Shown: piece by piece, positions 57,750-64,000 of the stretch
Layout of the letters: each line of letters begins with the position of its first letter
How positions within the stretch are numbered: the stretch's first letter is position 1
Translations under genes and position numbers: made by a program
DNA from: Trileptium ribeirensis
Lineage: Eukaryota > Nematoda > Enoplea > Enoplida > Thoracostomopsidae
Length of the DNA stretch: 64,000 nucleotides
Reading direction: 5' to 3'
NCBI GenBank assembly: GCA_030248225.1
Contig: JASANE010029096.1
Span: 1 to 64,000, forward strand
Notes under the pieces: generated by a model
What the model was told of the DNA's origin: nothing
Databases searched by the model: none
What the model saw: the letters and a program-made list of their open reading frames with translations, nothing else

Positions 57750-59249
57750 CTAAAACAACAGTTCATCACAAAACTTACGATTCACAAAGATACATATACT
57801 ATGAATAATAATACAAATTCACAGAGATAACCTCTCCATATTACAGAAGCTACTATGAATTGGGAAGTGCAAATTTCCTATATATATGCATAATATATTT
57901 TGCATACCAAAAGTCAATGACACATCAGACAATTCGTTAATATGTCCTTTTTATTTGATTTGCATTACACAAAACCAAAAAGACTCACGCAACGTAAATG
58001 AATTTTTACTAGTCAACGCCGTTATGATACGTGAATAAACGGTTCACCAGCCTCTACCGTAAAAGTTTTTCAAGATTGTAATACGGAGCTAATTATAATA
58101 CGGTAAAGGCAATTACAATTTTTGACTTCTGGATCTTCAAACAAGTGAAGGCGCAAAAACGAATGCCCCCAATGTTGTGCCACCCCGTGAACAACACACA
58201 CAGTTGTACCTAATTGAAACGTAAACTAGCAAAATTTTCAAGAAATCGAAGCGAAAAAATCGGTCAAAATAAGGAAACAATGGTTGAAAGAGCTGCTTTT
58301 AAACTCGATAGAAACTTTTTGCACTGCACAGTCAAAATATTAAAAAATTTTTTTTTGCGTTTTTCGTTAAAAACACTCAATTTTGAAAAATTTCTTGATT
58401 TTAAAGCCCCTTGATTCCACCAGGGTGTATCCAGTTCACGTCGTCTAGGGCACCCCCGGCGGGGGGGGGCTGGGGGCTGATACTGGTTGGACTTTTCTCG
58501 CAATTCTGGTTTTATGCTCTACAGCAAACCATTTAGCAATCTGCTATAGGTTTGCAAAAAATTATTAAATATATCCACTCAGTATTTACCATTAGTAGTT
58601 TATTTTGTCGTGACGGTGGTTAATTATTTTGACAGTTAAATATATAATTTAGAATTTAGAAGGACGTGCACAGCTATATTGAACACCAGCTTTCAAAATG
58701 AGCCGTATATCAGCCATGTTGTCTTAGTCGTTGAGGAGACATATCCGCTTATTGCGTACATATGTGGGAACTACGATGTGTGTAGTGACATGGTAAAATG
58801 ACAGATGAAATCAATTTACATTTTTCCTTTTAAAATAACATTTATTTTTAGTTGATTGTAATCAACATGATCCGGATCCGTTTAAATAAACTGATTTTGA
58901 TTTCACGCTATTTTATTCCACTTAAGCGAAATTAATTTTGATCGTGTTGCCAGTATCATACTATCAGATACATAAGTGAAATACCAATCAACCGTTCACA
59001 TCAACCAGATTAGCAAACCTGCATGTTTTTGACAAAATATATTTTAAAATTGTCGCCAAAAGTGGATTTAAAGCGGGTCGATTTAAAAACAGTCGTTTTA
59101 AAACGACTGAATTTCATTTCAGCTTTCTGGAACTGAATTAAAAAAACGCAATTTAAATTGAGAAGACAGAGATTGAATCCATTTTCAGTTCAAGCAATAG
59201 GCGCTGACAATGTGCAACTACTTGAGGAGTGTTCTCCTAAATGATAGAA
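57750..59249. other. Non-coding stretch right of the first formin exon found
   Basis: The preceding formin exon should lie beyond here. I see none. A C/G run at 58445-58470 (CACCCCCGGCGGGGGGGGGC) and the surrounding repeat-like text give spurious proline-rich frames. Confidence 0.35.
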
Positions 59250-59950
59250 GTAACACCGATATAGCTATAGTCGCTGCGAAGATATTGCCGCCTATCTGTA
59301 TTTTTGATCTGATGGCGAATTGCTCTATAAAATGAGACTAACACCCATGTTATATAGCTCAAGCGGTTGCGGAGATGTTATCGTTTTCGTATATTTTGGA
59401 TCTCATTGGCCCATTGAACCAAATTTTGACCCAACTATGTAAAGTAAATAACAATAACTGCAACACGCTATGTGCAGCTATATAGAAGGTTAATTGTTCC
59501 AACAACATCCATATAGCTCAAGATCGGAAATGTTATATGTCGTTTTCGTATATTTTGGATATCATCGGCCCATTGAAAACCAATTTTTGAACAAACCCTG
59601 CAATGTAAATTACAACAGCAATACAATAACGAGCTAAATAGAGGGTTAACAACAATCGTATAACTTGCGGTTGTGGAGATAAGCCGTTTACTTGCATATT
59701 GAGTCCCACGGTGATATTGAAAACCCCATTTTGATCAAACGCTGTAACGACAACAGTGAGCTCTGTAAGGGACAAAGTGTGATTTGCTCTATAAAATGAG
59801 ATCAATGGCACATATACAACTCAAGCGTTCGTGGAGATATTGCCGATTTCGAGTATTTTGGGTCTTATGGGCCCATTTAAAAGCACATTTTGACCCAGAT
59901 CCTGCATTCTATGAAAAGTAACACAGGATGATGTACAACTGTACAAAGCT
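59250..59950. repeat. Degenerate satellite, period about 155 bp
   Basis: The theme TATAGCTCAAGCGGTTGCGG, then TTTTCGTATATTTTGGAT, then GGCCCATTGAA and TTTTGACC recurs near 59353, 59512, 59660 and 59815, with a partial unit near 59262. Units are well diverged, with small insertions. Confidence 0.7.
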
Positions 59951-60900
59951 AGCTTTATTGTGTAGCACGTAAGTTTATAGTTGTTGCTGCAGTAGCGGAG
60001 ACGTAAATATTTATACTTAACTTAGCCGGTTGCGACGATCCGTTTATAAATGTCAGCGTTCGACCACAAGACAGTTCTGTGGTCCGTTTACGGACGTCAG
60101 GAGTTAACTAATCTTGTGAATAATTCTATCTACCAGTATCACCGTTAGACAAAGACGTTATTGTAGCAAAATTCCACAAGCTTTCATTTAACGATACAAC
60201 AAACTACCATAATTAAAAGCTCTGCAACTGAAAATGTTCAAACTTCAAGATCAAAGCAACTAATTTATATAAGAAGCTTTTTTACAGTACAAGAAATATT
60301 TTGTGCTATTTTTAAAATCGTCCAAAAACCCACATTTCAGCGAAATGTCAATAATACGAAAAGCTTCTGCTAGTTCTTACAATTCGTAAAATAATGCATC
60401 CACATATGGATCGCAAATAGCGATGCATCACAACAACAATAATAATAATATATAATAACCAGCAATAAGATACATGCTATATGGGCCCCTTTTTTGAGGT
60501 GTGCCCCCAAACAGCGCTTCGCTGTCTGTTACAATAGAAAATCAAACAATGTCACTTGCTATAATGATTGCTTCATGATGACGCCGTAAATAAAAAACGA
60601 GTTTGATTGTTTAGAGTTGTTGTTAATAATATATGTGTGAAACTCGAAGTTACGCGTGTTATATATTACGCAGCAGTGGTGTAGCAGACGATTAATGATG
60701 AAAATATACTATACTGCCGTACTACCAAAAAGGTTGTAACTTCAAGTTTTACCCTTTTGGTGTTTTTGGTACCAACGGATGCAAAATTTTACGCAGAATT
60801 CTTTGGTGCTACTCATTTTGTCGTCTCTCCAATCTGTATTGCAAAAATCAAGGTTAAAAATTGGGCTATGTAACTCCGGGTGTTCAACGTAACAACGTGT

Positions 60901-60926
60901 CGTAACTCCGGGAATCCGGAGTTACG
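60901..60926. repeat. GTAACTCCGG hairpin
   Basis: CGTAACTCCGG and CCGGAGTTACG are exact 11-bp inverted arms around GAAT. Related TAACTCCGGG and GTTACGTC words lie nearby (60870-61020), so it may be the end or core of a worn element. Confidence 0.6.
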
Positions 60927-61407
60927 AAAATTTTACATTGCAAACTGATAGTACTTGCGATTTTTTCATTGTATCTATGTTAACATGCCGTAACGACAAT
61001 TTTTAACGGAGTTACGTCATTTTTACGTTGAATGCATGATGTTAACAGAGCTTATAATGGATAAAGGGCACCTAGTGATTTTCGGCAATGTCAGAAATTA
61101 AATTAGTAAATGAATATATAAACTATTAACTTGCTTCGATATTTTTTATATTCACATCGATGCCATGCCGAAGCATCTTCTATTCATCAATAATGATAAC
61201 TACTAAAGTCATCCAACAGTTAAATTATTAATAATAAGCTTTTAGTTATTTAGAAGAGCATGAACCAAATATGGGTTAAAACCACAAAACTATTCTCAAT
61301 GCCGCCGTGCATTTCGGACCACGATTGCACCACTATTTCTAAGCGATGGACTCCTTAAATGGCTCACCCTCTTTGAAACTAAAAGCTTATTTAGCAATAA
61401 GTACATA

Positions 61408-62790
61408 ATGTTCGAAATTAACGAAGTTGTCTGTATTAACCAGAAGAAGATTTTGTGGCCGGAAATCGTCTCTTATCACTATCATGTTTCGTGGCATAAT
61501 ACAGAGGCAATATTTGTCTACTACTTCGGCGATGGTCGGTATGGCGACGTCAGGCAAACGGATGTTACTGCCTTCAGCAACGATATCCCACAGGTACTTG
61601 TACCACCAAGAGTGCCGTCGCGAACGAAGCGACATCTGCAACGAAATCATCATGCTTTTGTCATCGACTGTTACGAATGGAAAATTCCAAGAGTGATCGA
61701 CACTTTGGCTCATCACCGATGTCGCCTACAGGAATGGATCACGTCAGCGCTCGACGTTGTCGACACCATGAATTGTGTCATCGTTATTTGTATTTCTTTG
61801 GTTCCGCTACATGCCAATTCAAAGCGGAATGACGTTATAATTGACATAGGCAACCAACAAACGTCAAACGGCAGCGGTAGTGTTGCTACAAGCGAGCTAG
61901 AGCATGTTGCTAATCCGCCGCCGCCACCATTCCTAACGTGTCATCCACCTCAGGTTTCATCACCGTTCACACCATATATACCATCAATATCACCTTCTTC
62001 GGCCGAACCTTCTTCTTCTTAGTTTGCAGCAGCGTTCGCACCATACGAGCCATCAATTTCACCTCCTTTATTTGGATTGACGGACCTTAACATCCGTCAG
62101 CTACACCTTACGAGGCTCACTATCCGTCAAATGCAACTTACTGTACTCAACATCCGTCAATTACAACTTACGGACTTCAGCATAAACTTTTCGTTGCACG
62201 ATTTGGAAATGAAGAATGTGAGGACTGCACGGTGTACAACAGGCACTAGGCTCAGGTGAAAGCGTCAGCTGAACACGACGTTATCAAGTGCTGCTTCTGC
62301 ATTAATCACAACAACTATATCGACCTAGCTCGAACCGCTCTACATCAGTACAGCGCTGACAAAAAAGAACTGGCATCCCGACCACAGAATGATAGTATCT
62401 GCCGATCTTCAAAAGGTCATTATTCTGCCACGGTTGCCGGGTATAAAATACTGCTTCTGTACGCCACGACTGGTTGGCTACAATGAGACATCTGCACTCC
62501 TCGGCAGTCAGCGCTCCGAGATTGGAACACATACTGCCTGCGTTTTATGGCACGAAGCTTTTACCAGCCGTCTTGCAGCAGATTTGACCAGCGCTTTTTA
62601 GAAGTTCCTGACAGAAAACAAAACAGTCAAAAACTTCGTTATGTGAATGGATAATTGCAGCGGTCAAAACAAAAACTGGACTCTCTACTTTGCCATGCTT
62701 CGTGCTGTACATTCAGGCGAAATCGAAACCGAAGTTATCACGTTTACTTACTTCGAATCGGGACACACTTTCATTATATTATAATAAATA
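61408..62790 (+). pseudogene. Decayed gene: PWWP-like segment plus transposase-like DNC-QNKN region
   Basis: The intact 204-codon 5' frame starts at ATG 61408. Residues about 3-58 resemble a PWWP chromatin-reader domain (FEINEVV, KKILWPEIVSYHY, EAIFVYYFGDGRYGDV). A proline-rich stretch and a TAG at 62020 follow, then 10-residue repeats. After frameshifts, C..C/H residues and ARTAL appear, then IVSADLQKVIILPRLPGIK, VLWHEAF, a stop, MDNCSGQNKNWTLYFAMLR and TYFESGHTF. The last blocks recall a widespread invertebrate transposon-associated protein family (I believe Pfam DUF7869), with a possible RNase-H-fold DDE arrangement: Asp in SADLQK, Asp in DNC. At least three stops and one frameshift break it. 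Confidence 0.6.
62077..62190 (+). repeat. 30-bp coding-type tandem repeat
   Basis: Three and a half units of 30 bp encode LTDLNIRQLH, LTRLTIRQMQ, LTVLNIRQLQ and LTDFSIN in frame with the preceding pseudogene frame. The shared AT/AC-CATCCGTCA-core makes the DNA repeat evident. Confidence 0.75.
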
Positions 62791-62867
62791 GTAATAAAAT
62801 ATATGCTACAATTGCACTACAAATTCACCCTAATTCAGCCAATACATCTGCACCAGTTGTGGAGACA

Positions 62868-63042
62868 CAGTAAGCATCAGAAATGATCGTCGCATTTCGA
62901 ACGAGCGAGTCGCAAGCGCGTGGCTCGCTCGGCATTTCGAAACTATTAAAATTAACGATAAATTCGATTTTTAGAACAAATGTGTTTCGAACGAGTCTCA
63001 AGTGAGTCGCAAGCGAGCGACAATCATTTTTGGCGGGTACTG
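62868..63042. mobile_element. Member of the CAGTACTCGCC mini-element family (175 bp)
   Basis: CAGTAAGCATCAGAAATGAT at the left and the inverse right end CAGTACCCGCCAAAAATGAT, both continuing CGTCGC/TGTCGC, form clear terminal repeats. The interior has CGAACGAGCGAGTCGCAAGC twice in opposite orientation. Confidence 0.7.
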
Positions 63043-63439
63043 TATAATCCATAACGTGTTTTGTCGGACCCCATTTTGACCCTACCGGAACCCATTTGGC
63101 CCACTTTTACCACCGGAAAAATTTGGAATCCGTTTTCAAAGTCTAACCGAATGACACATAGAAATTTTAAGCTTTAGCACGAGCTATTGCGTGAGTCAAT
63201 CAGACTGGCTGAAGCTGAATTATAAGTGTCACACCGCAAAGCCATGACACGGAACACGTCGAAGTTTACCACTCTGGCGAGCGAGAATTCTTTGCTAAGC
63301 TACTAGTGTTCGAGTCAGTACACTCAGAATTCAATGCAAAAATTACACCTGGTCAGACCTCTTGATTATACAGTGCAAGTAATATAACGGGATACAATAA
63401 TCCATTCATGCCTACATGGTCTAAGAGCTAACGCACATT

Positions 63440-63690
63440 GTGAGTCGTTGTGTTTGAAGAATTTGTCGTATGATGTATATTTGCACGCGCGTTGTTATTT
63501 GCTCGCGTTCTGACATTCTTTAGGAATCGAGCAACAGTTCCCCGATAGCTCAGTGGTTTGCGCACGCAATTTTCATTTGAGTTCAATCCTTGGCGCCTGG
63601 TTAACAAAGCTTGTCAAGCATTGCGCGATACACAAATAATTCAAGCTTGAGAGGGTTAATTGAAAATTAGCCTATCGTACCAACCCTTTC
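63440..63690 (+). repeat. tRNA-derived SINE, copy B
   Basis: Same leader, tRNA-like part (CCCCGATAGCTCAGTGGTTT as A-box; GAGTTCAATCC as B-box) and tail as copy A at 15937. It is bracketed by two related 35-bp segments, TTCATGCCTACATGG... at 63393 and TTCATGCCCACATGG... at 63686, which could be part of the element or its target. Confidence 0.6.
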
Positions 63691-63725
63691 ATGCCCACAT
63701 GGCGTAAATAGACCTTACGCACAAA

Positions 63726-63926
63726 CAATACTCGCCAAAAAATGAGTTTTTCTTCCGAGAATCGTCCGACGTTCGTTCGAAAAAATTAAAATTCTGTTCG
63801 AACACACGTCGAGCATGTCTCGAACAACAATGGAGCAGCTTTTGAACACAATTTTATCGAACGAATGCCTAGCGATTCTCAACCAACAGCGAACGAACAA
63901 CACTCATTTATTTTTGGCGAGTACTG
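63726..63926. mobile_element. Member of the CAGTACTCGCC mini-element family (201 bp)
   Basis: CAATACTCGCCAAAAAATGAG and the inverse right end CAGTACTCGCCAAAAATAAA pair. A further inverted match of about 37 bp (TTTCATG..CACATGG..GTAAATAGAC..ACGCACA) continues outside both ends, so the element either has longer ends or inserted in a palindrome. The interior is TTCGAAC-rich. Confidence 0.7.
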
Positions 63927-64000
63927 TATGTGCGTTAAGTCTATTTACACCGTGTAGACATGAAACGTTAATTAAAAATTAGGCTATAGTATAACTAGTC

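Noticed and set aside
57615..57830. Plus-strand open frame starting [13 protein letters not shown] that looks like a first exon with a GTAAGA donor
   Set aside because: The minus strand here encodes a proline-rich formin exon with proper splice sites and a phase match to its neighbour; the plus frame is its shadow.
1..64000. CRISPR arrays, bacterial operons, prophage or organelle sequence
   Set aside because: Spliced animal genes, SINEs, LINEs and MITEs throughout; no regularly spaced identical repeats with unique spacers were seen.

Overview
This is a 64 kb piece of an AT-rich, repeat-dense animal genome. Two genes are supported by exon structure, and the rest is mostly intron and intergenic DNA filled with transposon remains. 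The receptor resembles nematode orphan/neuropeptide receptors. Together with the abundant short inverted-repeat elements this suggests a nematode, perhaps an early-branching one with long introns, but the species call is weak. There is no sign of bacterial, organelle or viral DNA.

Gene 1 (plus strand, 8411-18370) is a rhodopsin-family G-protein-coupled receptor in three phase-0 exons: 8411-9154, 14058-14195 and 16238-18370. The 46-codon middle exon supplies the second extracellular loop and is easily missed. The joined protein is about 1004 residues, with a very long third cytoplasmic loop and a tail of about 460 residues ending in a PDZ-ligand-like TTI.

Gene 2 (minus strand, 57749 down to 30407, incomplete at both ends) is a formin of the FMNL/FRL class. 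I could chain seven exons with matching splice phases. They encode a proline-rich FH1 region and the N-terminal part of the FH2 actin-assembly domain. The GTPase-binding/FH3 N-terminus probably lies beyond the right edge. The rest of FH2 and the autoregulatory tail were not found to the left.

Mobile DNA by region. 0-8 kb: a tRNA-derived SINE, two PIF/Harbinger-like miniature elements with TTA target duplications, and an RTE-like LINE scrap. 9-16 kb (receptor introns): a degenerate hAT copy and a SINE. 18-30 kb: a SINE, a TA-flanked mini-element, a hAT element with a perfect 8-bp target duplication, tandemly duplicated blocks and a decayed LINE. 30-44 kb (13.3-kb formin intron): a second long hAT copy inside a TA microsatellite, a 5'-truncated LINE between two 259-bp direct repeats, a 46-bp minisatellite and a miniature element with a 65-nt near-perfect hairpin. 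44-57 kb (other formin introns): a LINE scrap, two copies of a GGGTTATTTTAG-ended element and a 40-bp-TIR element. 57-64 kb: a 155-bp degenerate satellite, a decayed gene combining a PWWP-like segment with a transposase-like DNC-QNKN region, and members of a CAGTACTCGCC mini-element family seen about six times across the window.

The two host genes have no evident functional link. They are neighbours on opposite strands, and the formin may extend under or beyond the receptor if its missing 3' exons lie further left.
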